From: Priapulus caudatus
Taxonomy: Eukaryota > Priapulida > Priapulimorpha > Priapulimorphida > Priapulidae
Assembly: GCF_000485595.1 (NCBI RefSeq)
Contig: NW_014577119.1
Coordinates: forward strand, 234,006-258,116
Reading direction: 5' to 3'
DNA: 24,111 bases
A program made the position numbers and the translations under genes. Positions within the stretch are counted from its first letter, which is position 1; every line of letters starts with the position of its first letter. Under the pieces are notes generated by a model. The model was not told the origin of the DNA. It did no database searches and worked only from the letters and a program-made list of their open reading frames with translations. Positions 8,301 to 17,369 of the stretch are shown piece by piece.

Positions 8301-9522
8301 AAGGGGTGGTTGAGAAAGAATTCGAAATTCTTGTAAGTAATTCAAAGTTTACTGGCATCAGTGAATAGTCTATACGTAACCTTTACGCAGCACAATATAG
8401 CACAAATAGAATAGTTAACACGTTTCTGCTTCCTCGTACAGTCCCCCGGTAAAGCTCTGCTGGTACCTGGTCCGCAAAGACAAGGAAGCGGCTAGTGACA
8501 AAGTCATAGCGGAGTCGGAGGGATCACCCTACGTGGAATGCTACCTAAACACGGAGCGTTGCAACTTCTCTCTGACAACTACGCTGAACGAAACAGGCTC
8601 ACACCGACTGGTACTCCGGCTGCAGAACGAGGTCGATCTGAGAGAAGACGCCGTGTTCTTCGACGCATTCAAAGGTATACGTAAGTTCTTTTAAAATGGA
8701 GACGACGAGACCTTTCTCCAGGAAAATAATAAGGACAAGGTGCCCGTTGTCACAAACATAGTAAATAGCTGTGATTATTATAAGTTTGAAATGCCATAAC
8801 ATTTGGAGTGAAGTGTTGTACAAAAGTTATAACATATTAGATTTATGATAATAATAACTATTTAGGATGTCTTCGACAACTGGCCCAATGTTTAAATTAT
8901 AATAATTTAGTGATAATTCTTAATATTTTAGTTTTTTAAATAGAAGATTTTGAACCCTAGTGTCCTAAATCACTGATATAATTTCAGTGATGTATTTCAT
9001 TTGCTAGAATGTTACAGAGGAATCATAGAGGGTTTACGCATTAACAAGTAATAAGAATTTCTCGGTTACATAAACGTATTTCCACAATTGCGACACTGTG
9101 TTGGGCAAATCCCGCTTGACGCTATGCAACGTGAATCCCTATAATAAGGCTATACCCAAATGTTTACATTAATAATTGTCGTCGTTACAGACGAACGAAT
9201 CAACGCCGTCGCCATGCTACTGCTCGGGTTTTTCATCTGCACTATCGGCGTCGGCGTCGCCGGGATCACCTACCACCACGTCACCCAGCAGCGACGTCCC
9301 ATCATCGAGGTGGCCGACTTTCAGTTCCACGAGCACTACGTCGACAGCATGTCGTCGCTCGAGAGCTTCCCGTTCATCAGAGGTCTCAACTCGCCCACCC
9401 AGATGGCGAACAGCGCCCTCTCGCGGTTCAGCTCATTGATGTCGGTGAGGAGTATAAGCAGCGAGGGGAAAGGCGCTGAGGACTGGCAGCAGCAAAGCTA
9501 CGGATCTGTGGATAGCGTGTAG
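5064..9522 (+). CDS. TMEM130/GPNMB/PMEL-family membrane glycoprotein, 3' part (5 exons)
   Basis: This is a gene-level entry; each exon has its own entry. Joined in phase, the exons give about 557 residues in family order: end of the N-terminal region, PKD domain, long linker, Kringle-like domain, one transmembrane helix and a cytoplasmic tail. Diagnostic matches are HDPAGFL followed by YTWHLGD in the PKD (family pattern HDPs.FL and Y.W.FGD) and CSGSPPVKLCW at the start of the Kringle-like domain (TMEM130 has GSPP..VCW). From family knowledge, PMEL builds melanosome amyloid, GPNMB is a cell-surface and lysosomal glycoprotein, and TMEM130 is poorly characterised. Here the inferred product is a type I membrane glycoprotein of the secretory or endolysosomal route. 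No start codon or signal peptide lies in the window, so the model is 5'-incomplete. All joints keep frame and no stop interrupts, so I do not call it a pseudogene. Subfamily assignment (TMEM130-like) is less certain than family. Confidence 0.78.
5228..5888 (+). other. Intron 1 with GAT compound microsatellite
   Basis: Donor GTATGA, acceptor TTGATTGTCGCAG. It splits the PKD domain right after LGDEQ. Bases 5281-5525 are a (GAT)n array with GATAAT, GATGAC and GCTGAT variants, which gives long poly-Met or poly-Ile frames that are artefacts. The rest is unique. Confidence 0.75.
5889..6747 (+). CDS. TMEM130-like exon B: second half of PKD and long acidic linker
   Basis: 859 bp from phase 0 to phase 1, ending GTCAAAA|GTAAGT. 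The first 31 or so residues (VAVSAQPTLRVNLTRLGVVA and RVAVSAQ) are the closing PKD strands. The next 245 or so are a Ser/Ala/Asp/Glu/Arg-rich, probably disordered linker without cysteine. Two N-glycosylation sequons are visible (NLT in the PKD, NNS in the linker). A patch IDGFMDAAAKTYIGAAAGKK (about 6358-6417) is the only hydrophobic stretch. A KTKR cluster at 6618-6629 and a DRKR cluster soon after are possible proprotein-convertase sites. In PMEL the same position, between PKD and Kringle-like domain, holds the repeat domain. In human TMEM130 this spacer is much shorter. The open frame extends to 6812 only by reading past the splice donor. Confidence 0.8.
6748..7708 (+). other. Intron 2 with a perfect foldback
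   Basis: Donor GTAAGT, acceptor TTGTTTTTCAG. AT-rich and unique, apart from the hairpin at 7447-7500 listed separately. No coding potential. Confidence 0.75.
7447..7500. repeat. Perfect 21-bp inverted repeat (hairpin) in intron 2
   Basis: Left arm ATCAGGAGTAGATAATAGGGA (7447-7467) is perfectly complementary to the right arm at 7480-7500, with a 12-base loop, TAGGGATATAAT. Flanking bases are AAT-rich on both sides, so a short A/T target duplication cannot be judged. It may be a tiny foldback element. The stem is short for an animal microRNA precursor. Confidence 0.95.
7709..7793 (+). CDS. TMEM130-like exon C: linker between PKD and Kringle-like domain
   Basis: 85 bp between a strong acceptor (TGTTGTTTTTCAG) and donor (CAG|GTAAGC). 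It enters in phase 1 (A+GT makes Ser) and leaves in phase 2 (AG+T makes Ser). The peptide contains PVHDFRVLMSERAHINKLLP then IHVSCSGS. It brings the first cysteine of the Kringle-like domain. The motif VSCSGS joins PPVKLCW from the next exon, reproducing the GSPP..CW signature of TMEM130. The frame agreement at both joints is good evidence that this short exon is real. Confidence 0.82.
7794..8441 (+). other. Intron 3 carrying a 22-bp minisatellite element
   Basis: Donor GTAAGC, acceptor TTCTGCTTCCTCGTACAG. Contains the inverted-repeat-bounded minisatellite at 8026-8321. The 157-codon minus-strand open frame across 7754-8227 is the complement of exon C plus the minisatellite and is not a gene. 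Confidence 0.75.
8026..8321. mobile_element. Putative nonautonomous element: 16-bp terminal inverted repeats around a 22-bp minisatellite
   Basis: ATTCTTTCTCAACCAC at 8026-8041 is exactly complementary to GTGGTTGAGAAAGAAT at 8306-8321. Between them about 11 degenerate units of 22 bp (best unit CTCTTTCAACCACATAGACA plus TG) fill 8030-8275; the last five or six copies keep an exact 22-bp register. The first and last units carry a CGATGTCGCG or CCGTCGTCCC ending, like the second array at 13.3 kb. There is no transposase, and a target-site duplication is not clear. A simple tandem repeat that happens to end in an inverted copy of its own unit is the main alternative. Confidence 0.5.
8442..8674 (+). 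CDS. TMEM130-like exon D: Kringle-like domain
   Basis: It starts after acceptor TTCCTCGTACAG with T, which completes Ser, then PPVKLCWYLVRKDKEAASDK, and later SPYVECYLNTERCNFSLTTT, LNETGSHRLVLRLQN and DAVFFDAFK. Cys-Trp after GSPP, the later Cys-x8-Cys-like pairing, and the N.(S)G.....L.L pattern fit the Kringle-like domain of GPNMB, PMEL and TMEM130. With exon C I count four cysteines, fewer than the six or so in vertebrate members. Sequons NFS and NET are present. The donor is ambiguous: AAAG|GTATAC (end 8674) and ATAC|GTAAGT (end 8680) are both in phase 1 and differ by two residues. The second has the better intronic consensus. Confidence 0.8.
8681..9190 (+). other. Intron 4, AT-rich
   Basis: About 510 bp of AT-rich unique DNA with acceptor AATTGTCGTCGTTACAG. 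If the earlier donor is used, it begins at 8675. No repeat or gene seen. The open frame through the acceptor from an ATG at 9160 is intronic read-through, not an alternative start I would support. Confidence 0.7.
9191..9522 (+). CDS. TMEM130-like exon E: transmembrane helix and cytoplasmic tail, stop codon
   Basis: 332 bp. The two leading bases AC complete the codon begun in exon D. After ERINA comes a single hydrophobic helix VAMLLLGFFICTIGVGVAGI, then a basic stop-transfer (THHVTQQRR after YH), then IIEVADFQFHEHYVDSMSSL and a Ser-rich tail ending YGSVDSV at a TAG (9520-9522). The one-helix, C-terminal position and short cytosolic tail fit a type I protein of this family. The tail has many serines and a tyrosine (HYVDSM), which could serve in sorting; that is inference. 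The exon is markedly GC-rich relative to its flanks. Confidence 0.82.
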
Positions 9523-9569
9523 AAAGCAAGAAAGCTAGGGAGAGAGACGGGGACGAGAGCGAGAGATGA

Positions 9570-9643
<74 letters not shown>

Positions 9644-9644
9644 C

Positions 9645-9703
<59 letters not shown>

Positions 9704-9712
9704 GGAGGAATG
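9570..9712. repeat. (GA)n purine tract just after the stop codon
   Basis: About 140 bp of GAGA with AAAG, CGAG and GGAG interruptions, starting some 48 bases after the stop. The all-purine strand is the coding strand, so it would be transcribed as a GA-rich 3' UTR segment. Confidence 0.95.
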
Positions 9713-9887
9713 AGGCGAGGTAAGTAGAAGCGAGGTTTCCGGTGGTGCTCCGAACCGGTCAATTTTAAGATACGTACTTTCTTCATAGATTCGTGAATGC
9801 ATGCTGGCATGTATATCGAATGCGTTTCTCACATTGAGCATGATAATTTATATCGTCTGTCATTACCAGCTACTATCTTCGTGCATA

Positions 9888-9976
9888 ATTATACTTATAC
9901 TTATACTTATACTTATACTTATACTTATACTTGTACTTGTACTTATACTTATACTTATACTTATACTTATACTTAT
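9888..9976. repeat. (TTATAC)n hexanucleotide repeat
   Basis: About 14 to 15 units of TTATAC, with two adjacent variant TTGTAC units in the middle. Tyr-Thr and Leu-Ile frames over it are artefacts. Confidence 0.95.
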
Positions 9977-10829
9977 TATTACTGTTACTGACCATGATAG
10001 GGGATGTTGCTTGATACGTGGTCCTGAATAGAATGTTAGGGGTTTATATACGCCTTCCAGTAATTTTCAGTATAGTTTGTTTAGTAATCCGAGCGATTTT
10101 GCAACTTGGTGAATGTAATATGGCCGTTTTAATCTCGATCGACGGAGAAATGTTAGAGGGTTTACTCTGTAAGAGCGAAAAGCTGCAGTACGCATTAGGA
10201 GAGACGTGTGAAGGGACGTTGGTATAACTTCCCATGCCAAAGTGTCATATATGTTTTTATTTTTATTATATGTTATGTTGCCCTCCTGTATATAGGCGTG
10301 CATGGCACCTCGTGTTAGCTTAAAAATGCGTGTTTCGTTAGACGCAGTTAGAGAGTTGATAAATTAGATGATAATTTCGTATTCAATTTAGTATATTACG
10401 ATGCAGGGGCTTAGTGGTTACTCAATATGAATCAGTGGTCGCTGAATAATCATTAGTTCAGAAGAACGATTCCTGTGTGAGCGATTTCTGAACAAATTGA
10501 ATGTCTGAGAGCAGGATCTTGGTGGATTCTAGAACGCTATATTCGACAGATCCAGAGTCTGCTTAGGGATGTGTACGCCTAGTCATGATGCCTATATGCG
10601 CGTATTTGGAGAGATAGCACGATGGCGTACACTGAGTACTCCCGTATTATATCATCATCGTTATGACCAGAATTCAGTTCAGCCTTGCATTATGGGTTTC
10701 TCCTCCTGTTAGATGTAATACTAGTACTTTGAATTTTACGCGTGTTCTGTATTCGTGGCATTACCCTGTACGCATTATACTCGTCATGATCGCGAAATAT
10801 TGTTCATATTATGGCGATATGTCTACGCA

Positions 10830-10835
10830 AATAAA
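10830..10835 (+). terminator. Candidate polyadenylation signal AATAAA
   Basis: Canonical hexamer in GCAAATAAAATTG, the first on the + strand after the stop at 9522, with TG/T-containing sequence downstream. In AT-rich DNA a chance hit is likely, so it is only a candidate. Confidence 0.35.
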
Positions 10836-10850
10836 ATTGTTATAATAATG

Positions 10851-11816
10851 TAAGATCAGTATAATAGTAAATGGGATATCAGAATAGCTACAATGACGGC
10901 ATCGTCGTTTGTGGGCCGATCCCACCAACGCGCGCCAGTTAGAATTTTGTATTTCGTCATCGCATAATACTGTAGATCTAGACGTGTGGTTTAAAGTGTA
11001 CTGTGATATCATCATCAATAAGAATCGTAATGCATTGGTCCTGTCGTTTTTGCATGTCGTCTATTGCGTCTATTGAAGTCCTAGTTAAGAAATATATGAG
11101 AGTTACGTATCCCTGGTTTACTCTAGAATAACTGCTCGATGACATATCATAATATTCTGTTAGTGATAGATATTTTTGTTATCTCGTACAATTCGTTAGT
11201 GAGACAATTTTTTTTAATAGATATCGACTATTATAATAAATACTATTTGTGTTTAGATGATATTTACAAGGTGAACTTGGTCTATTAAATAGTGTGACCG
11301 TAACAGTAGTATAATGGCGTGTATGCTAAGTATAACATGTGTAGCATAGTATAGGCACGTGATTGTATAGGCACAGGTTCGTGAACAGTTAGATATACGT
11401 GGGCAAGGCGCACTTATGCCAAATGGAACGTTGAAGCACAGAATGCAATAACAAGAGATAACTACAAAGCATAATGACAATCATATACATAGACATAGCT
11501 AGCAGACATAAGCAAACACCAGTTACAAGCAATGCATATCTTACGACAGTGTAGAGTCCGGTAGCAGCGGTAGCAGCAGCTGAAATCGGCTATAGTGACT
11601 CTGACCCGGATAGCTCGAGAGACACCTGCATGGTGACGTCTGTGTTTTCTCTGGCGAAATCGGGGGTTTATATTCATAACTGCGAAGTCAGTGACCATAA
11701 CGTGGTAAAGGTAGTCCACTGATTTGCCAAGTGAAGTATCGATAACTACTTGAGTTGACCTGGGGACCGTGTCGATATGGGGGCACACACTGCGTTAGTA
11801 ATTGCTTGCATTTCTA
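10851..11816. other. Unique DNA, no supported gene
   Basis: A minus-strand open frame (11462-11788, 108 codons) contains a protein-like run around STQVVIDTSLGKSVDYLYHV but no domain I recognise and no clear exon boundaries. Nothing else stands out. Confidence 0.45.
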
Positions 11817-11848
11817 ATATATAATGTATATATATATATATATATATA
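11817..11848. repeat. Short (AT)n tract
   Basis: TAATATATAATG followed by about ten TA units. Confidence 0.85.
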
Positions 11849-11959
11849 AAATTGCATTTATAATGTTATCCTCAACACCACAGTAGCAGTGCATGCTAAA
11901 ATTTGTTGCTTATGTGTATATGCAATGAATGCAATAATATGCGTATGCATACATTGCGT

Positions 11960-12340
<381 letters not shown>

Positions 12341-13236
12341 ATGCGTAGTTGTTCCAAGTTATGATATAAATGTTTTGTTTATCACCATAGATGGTGGATT
12401 GATGTAAATCAGATATGGATATAATAAACTAGTCTTAAAACATGAGACAGGCGCCAATATTTGTATATATTTGTATGCTCCATAATGTAGGTTATGTGTG
12501 CGGTGATGCTGATAAATAAATATTATATAGGATATGCATAAGAACCGTGCAGCGACAGAAAATAAAGAAAAATCCGGAAAGATTTTAACAGATTATAACA
12601 AGAATGCGCTCCGCCGCAGGCACGGTTACACGGGTAGAGCTAGAGTCAAGGATGCACGAATGCGCAACGAAAGAACCGATTAGATGTCAGTCCTATGCGT
12701 TTCGGGATCTATAGTCAGGGTCGTCTGAAGGCCAAGGCCAATATTGTCCGCACGCGTTGCAAGCATTACTCCCCCTCGTATGTACCTGCACGTAGTCAGT
12801 AGCCAAAATATTGTGATAACCTAAATAATCTGTCGTCCTTCCGCGTCCAGGTCGCGCCGTGATTGGCTGACAAGAATAGACTGCATTTGTAAGCCGGACA
12901 GACGACAGAGGGTTCTCCCTAATACATATAAAATGTATTGCATTATTGACGCGTTCACTATCAAATAGCACTAACAAGTATAAACATCCACTGATAATGT
13001 CGTTGGGTAGTTGCATTAAAAAACAGAAAACAAGATAAACAGGTATAATATCAGGAGCGAATAAAATCCAGCGTCTGTAGGTGTACTTACTCCAGAAAGT
13101 ATGAATACAATATTCACGCTTCGTAGTCAAATATGCCATCGTCCCGCCGTCTATCGGTAGAAACAATAATTATTTGTAAACGCGCATTGACAGCACTGGG
13201 CGTAGCTGCAACATTGGTATACTGCGCTTAATTATG
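12341..13236. other. Unique DNA with an unrecognised minus-strand open frame
   Basis: A 157-codon frame runs on the minus strand (12693-13166). Its translation starts MFLPIDGGTMAYLTTKREYC. I recognise no domain, it has no support from neighbours, and an inverted CCAAT motif (GTGATTGGCTG) lies inside it. I regard it as probably noncoding. Confidence 0.4.
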
Positions 13237-13600
13237 GTGTTCCAAAATTGCCATGGCGCGTCGTGTTTTTTATTCCTTCCTCAATCACGACGTCGCCCTT
13301 GTCAAACACGACGTCGCGCATTTTCAAACGCGACGTCGCCCTTGTCAAACACGACGTCGCGCATTTTCAAACGCGACGTCGCCCTTTTTCAAACGCGATG
13401 TTGCCCTTTTTCAAACACGACGTCGCCCTTTTTCAAACGCGACGTCGCCTTTTTTCAACTACGACATCGCCCTTTTTCAAACGCGACGTCACCCTTTTTC
13501 AACCACGACGTCGCCCCTTTTTCAAACGCGACGTCGCCCGTTTTCAAACGCGACGTCGCCCTTTTTTAACCGTGTTCCATAAATGCCATCGCGCGGCGTG
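13237..13600. repeat. 22-bp GACGTC minisatellite flanked by 29-bp direct repeats
   Basis: Thirteen units, located by GACGTC or a variant at 13289, 13310, 13332, 13353, 13375, 13397, 13419, 13441, 13463, 13485, 13507, 13530 and 13552; spacing is 21-23 and mostly 22. The typical unit is GACGTCGCCCTTTTTCAAAC plus GC. The first four units form two identical 43-bp dimers. The array is bracketed by imperfect direct repeats at 13237-13265 (GTGTTCCAAAATTGCCATGG...) and 13572-13600 (GTGTTCCATAAATGCCATCG...), 25 of 29 identical. The unit has no stop in any + frame, which explains three overlapping open frames of about 110-145 codons. None is a gene. Confidence 0.92.
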
Positions 13601-14080
13601 CGGCCCATCTAATTTCGACCACTTTTTGCGATACCTCCCCGTGTGCATCGCACCTCATACGCATTTGGTGTTTAAGCGGAGGTGATCCTACTGAGTGGCA
13701 TAAGACGTACATTATTATGAGCACATTGTGGATATAAAGACTTCTGTCATTATAACGTATTGGAAATTGTTTGACTGGCACATAGCCAGTTAATTGTACT
13801 CGGGAGACCACAACTACATAGGTAATTTCACTAGATTTATAGATAAGCTGTTAAAACTAAGAAAAATAATAAGACAATAAGAATTTATACAATGAATTTC
13901 GCAAAATAATATTTACTCCTAAAACAACATTTCTTAACAAGCTTCTTAGCAAGCTTCTTTTCTCCAAACCAAACCAATTCAAATATATTAACGCTTCTAA
14001 CACAAGATCACTACAACCGCATAACTACACTCGACCGGGTAGTTCATGCTGTCTTTTCTCTACTCTCTGAACTACTCTAC

Positions 14081-14084
<4 letters not shown>
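13601..14084. other. Unique AT-rich DNA
   Basis: No gene recognised. A small direct repeat (AACAAGCTTCTTAGCAAGCTTCTT) lies near 13937-13960. Confidence 0.5.

Positions 14085-14155
<71 letters not shown>
14085..14155. repeat. (CT)n microsatellite
   Basis: About 35 uninterrupted CT dinucleotides, then a CGCTCTATCTC tail. Confidence 0.95.
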
Positions 14156-14158
<3 letters not shown>

Positions 14159-15510
14159 CTATCTCTTTCCGTAATCCATACGCGCGCCGCTCTTACACAC
14201 GAACTCCCAAAACAGGGCGTCTCTGCCTCCTTCACGTCACGTAATTTTACGACATTATCACAAAATTCAGTAACCAAACGAGCAAGCATCTTCCTCGCTC
14301 TTCGCTCCTTGGCTAAAATACTAACTGCGCAGTCTGACTCGAGCGACAGAAGACACTTGACCAGTAGCCGGGCTATTCCTGACCAGATTATTCATCCAGC
14401 CAAAACAATGACACATCACGTCATCAAAACGAGGTCAATCAGCCAATCGCTGGTACTTCTTCGTGAAACGACTCTATATTCATCCAACTTTCCATCTCGT
14501 GTTACTCAATCGGCTATCATGCCTATAGCAGGCCCAATACATTGTTACTGGCATGATGGCATCTGTCGCTGCGTTCGTGTAAACTGCATGATCACACAGT
14601 AATTACTTGATTGTGGTATTTCTCTCGATAACGAAACGTTTGTTTTATTAGGCGACAGTTTTGCTGTAAATCTTGTTACATTACTGTAGCGCTAGCTTGT
14701 ATGAGGCATGATAAGTCGAGCTACTCCACGGTATTTTACTAATTAGGCCGACAAATGTCACCGAGCTCAATGAATTCGCGTTGAATCTGTTCAAAGTCTG
14801 TAGTGGTATTGTATAGATTTGCGTTATGCCTCGGAGTTTCTCCGCTATGCGAGAAGCTCGACACAAATATTCTTTAAAAATACTTGGAAAGTTTCTGTAC
14901 ATGCGCTATATGCGCTTAATTTATGCTAAATGACGTCAGAATCTATATCCAGGCCTTTTAATCTTGCGCACGTAACTTGTGCCACATAAAGAATCTAACG
15001 GTTTATGATTTCTAGTTGTATGAGAGGCATCCACTATACATATATAACGTCGAATAGAATAGCACACTCGAATGGTATTGCCACAAAACATAAACACAGA
15101 ACTACGGACGTAACGTCGCACACATGAAAGTTGCCCTTTCATGGCGTTCGGTGCCAGCGAAGGGGTCAGCGCTGCAACGGATAGCGGTGAACAATAAGTC
15201 GACGGCTGCTGTTGCTGGAACCTGCTCGCTGTAGCCACAAAAATATCCCACTTACCTGCAAGACATCGTTGCGCGCGGATGCCCATCTCTCCAAGCGCGC
15301 GCACCTGCATGCGCACAGACACGCCTTCACGAAGCGCTCACTGAACAGAGCAGAAACGCTCGCACAGTGGCACACATCAGCACAGGTCAGGTGGTCAGGT
15401 TTACATCCGCACGCATTTGCATGTTATTATATACGTTCGACTGCTCGATTGGGACACATACGGACCGAAAGCAGGTAAGACGATGATCAAATATCTATAG
15501 TCCGTATCTA

Positions 15511-15516
<6 letters not shown>
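14156..15516. other. Unique DNA, no supported gene
   Basis: On the minus strand a frame is open from about 14385 down through the CT tract, with peptide near MLARLVTEFCDNVVKLRDVK. It then runs into Arg-Glu repeats and resembles nothing I know. Frames at 14309-14602 (+) and 14936-15322 (-) are also unrecognised. An inverted pair of CCAAT-like motifs lies near 14440-14450. Confidence 0.4.

Positions 15517-15561
<45 letters not shown>
15517..15561. repeat. (AT)n microsatellite
   Basis: About 22 uninterrupted AT units, roughly 70 bp outside the left end of the large inverted repeat. Confidence 0.95.
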
Positions 15562-15565
<4 letters not shown>

Positions 15566-15754
15566 TACTAGGTAACAGTTATCAGCATAACATCTCACAC
15601 TTACACGTCTGCACTAACTGACCTACCAGCATAGTGATAATGCATACTGATAGCGGCGTTAAAATGGTTCTTAGTTGGCGGTAAACCATTGTTGTTACTC
15701 ATACTGTTTAAAAACCTTTCGACACTTGCTAGTCGGCGAGCGGTTGCATGTGTG

Positions 15755-15776
15755 TGATGTGTGTGTGTGTGTGTGT

Positions 15777-15807
<31 letters not shown>

Positions 15808-15867
15808 CTGTGGTGTGTGTGGTCTGTGTGCGCTGCGTGCGTTCGTGCGTGCGTGCGTGCGTGTGCG
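15755..15867. repeat. (TG)n / (TGCG)n tract in left arm
   Basis: TG repeats give way to CTGTGGTG and then (GTGC)n. The right arm has a shorter CACACACG/CGCG counterpart at 21527-21558, plus about 60 bp of unique sequence absent here. Confidence 0.9.
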
Positions 15868-16301
15868 TCAAAATACTCACGTCGTGTCGCCCGGATTTTG
15901 TTTGCATCAAGAAACTCAATATCAAAGCATGTTTGATAATTTTTTGACTCATGCGTCAAAATACTCAACCGTGTGCGCCTCGCTAGCTGCGTCAAATTTA
16001 CTCAAACACTGTACTCACAGCGTATGCGTTTAATAATTTTAAAGATGACTGCGCCCAGTATTGCTGGCGCACAGTCACGTGAATCAGCATTACCACCTTT
16101 ACAACCTTGAAGTAATTTTTACTCACGTTGTGGCGGCCGGACAGCGTGAAAATATTTGCTTGAAGTATTTATGACTGCATGCATATTTTACTTGAGTAAA
16201 ATACTTCACGTGTGCCGCCGAGCCTTGTTAAATACACGGTAGGACTACAGCGATCGCTCCCATTAATATACATAATTATTCTCATGGCATGAAGCTGTAC
16301 C
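15868..16301. repeat. Left-arm-specific segment with degenerate internal repeats
   Basis: About 430 bp without counterpart in the right arm. A motif close to AAAATACTCACGTGTGCCGCC recurs in the same orientation at about 15870, 15958, 16117 and 16198, with weaker versions near 15994. The spacing (about 88, 159 and 82) suggests a degenerate tandem unit of roughly 80 bp. No open frame or clear terminal repeat. It is either an insertion into this arm or a deletion from the other. Confidence 0.6.
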
Positions 16302-16334
16302 TCGCTACTAATACTGGAGCCCGGGAAGTGGAAC

Positions 16335-16545
16335 ATGTGAGAAATATTTTTATCTCATTAAAACGAGAAATTATCACATTAAAACGACATATTATCTCAT
16401 TAAACGAACATAATTATCTCATGTAAAACGAGATAATATCTCATTAAAAACGAGGATTAAGTATTCATTAAACAAAAAAAACGACATATTATCTGCATTA
16501 AAACGACATATTATCTTTTATAATACTACATTAATATTCTCATTA
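16335..16545 (-). repeat. Degraded copy of the 21-bp GAGATAAT satellite
   Basis: Units of ATTATCTCATTAAAACGACAT type, irregular in spacing, with homopolymer runs such as eight A near 16474. This is the reverse complement of the much cleaner array at 21230-21435. Confidence 0.85.
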
Positions 16546-16629
16546 AATCTCGCTACTCTGCTCTACATTGTCTTACCAAATAGTTTTAATATTAGGTAAG
16601 GAGCCGACGATTTGAACCCGACGCAAAAG

Positions 16630-16704
16630 CGCGCAATGGGCGAGAGTGAATTAGAGAGGGAGAGAGAAGAAGGCGGGAGACAGCGACAGAGAGAGGCGAA
16701 GAGA

Positions 16705-16762
<58 letters not shown>

Positions 16763-16770
16763 AGAGAAAT
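16630..16770. repeat. (GA)n tract of the left arm
   Basis: Imperfect GAGA with GGGAGA and GCGA interruptions. It pairs with the CT tract at 21037-21130 in the right arm. The segment GGCGGGAGACAGCGACAGAG is shared in reverse complement. Confidence 0.9.
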
Positions 16771-17220
16771 GCTGCTGCTGCTGCTGCTGCCTGACTTGCC
16801 TACTACTGCTGCTACTGCTGTTAGTGCCTGCTGCTTACTGCCGCCGCCCGCTGCCGTGGTGGGGTGCGTTCTGCTGCTGCTTGCGCGCTCGCTGCTACTA
16901 ACTCCTGCTGCTGCCTGTGAACTACTACTTACTGCTCTGCTGTCCTGCTGACCTACTACTACACTACTGCTGTGCTTGCTCCTGCGGCTTAACTGCTGCT
17001 GCTGGCTACTATACTAGTATACTACTCACTAACTACTACTACTACTACTACTACTACTAACTACTACTTACTACTACTACTTAACTTACTACTACTACAA
17101 CTAGCTTCGCTGCTCGGCGCTGGCTGCTGCTGCTACGCTGCCTGCTGCTCGACGTGCTTACTGCTGCCTGCTAGACTAGCTGCTCTGACTGCGCTGCTGC
17201 TGCTGCTGCTACTACTGCCT
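16771..17220. repeat. (CTG)/(CTA) trinucleotide-rich tract, left arm
   Basis: About 450 bp of CTG, CTA and GCT units with frequent frame shifts. The right-arm partner at 20863-21034 is only about 170 bp, so this tract has expanded, contracted or been mis-assembled. Leu-rich frames are artefacts. Confidence 0.9.
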
Positions 17221-17369
17221 ACTGGCTGCATGGACGTGAGAACGTGAGCCCTATAAGCGCTAATCTAATCCGAATTAAGCTGTTCGTCCCAGGTGTAGCG
17301 AGTGAAAACGATACATAGATCCTTTCGCAGCGTTTCGCGCAAAAGGGCTGATCATCCCAAAGCACTCAC

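Larger units (their letters stand above)
9523..10850 (+). other. Presumed 3' UTR and downstream flank
   Basis: It follows the TAG stop. The first AATAAA on the + strand after the stop is at 10830-10835, so a 3' UTR of about 1.3 kb is possible; the true cleavage site is unknown. The stretch contains the GA and TTATAC microsatellites listed below. A 69-codon + frame at 10018-10227 is short and unrecognised. Confidence 0.45.

Noticed and set aside
12693-13166. 157-codon minus-strand frame
   Set aside because: No recognisable domain, no context, and composition consistent with chance openness. Listed only as content of that stretch.
13234-13685. Three overlapping + strand open frames of 109-145 codons in all frames
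   Set aside because: They are the 22-bp minisatellite read in each frame. Three units make 66 bases, or 22 codons, and the unit has no stop codon, so all frames stay open together.
14077-14420. Minus-strand frame with MLARLVTEFCDNVVKLRDVK as a possible transposase fragment
   Set aside because: No family motif recognised. The frame is short and runs directly into the GA/CT microsatellite.
16600-16640. Box-B-like GGTTCAAATC on the minus strand, suggesting a tRNA
   Set aside because: The flanking bases do not form a T-arm stem and no A box or acceptor stem is present.
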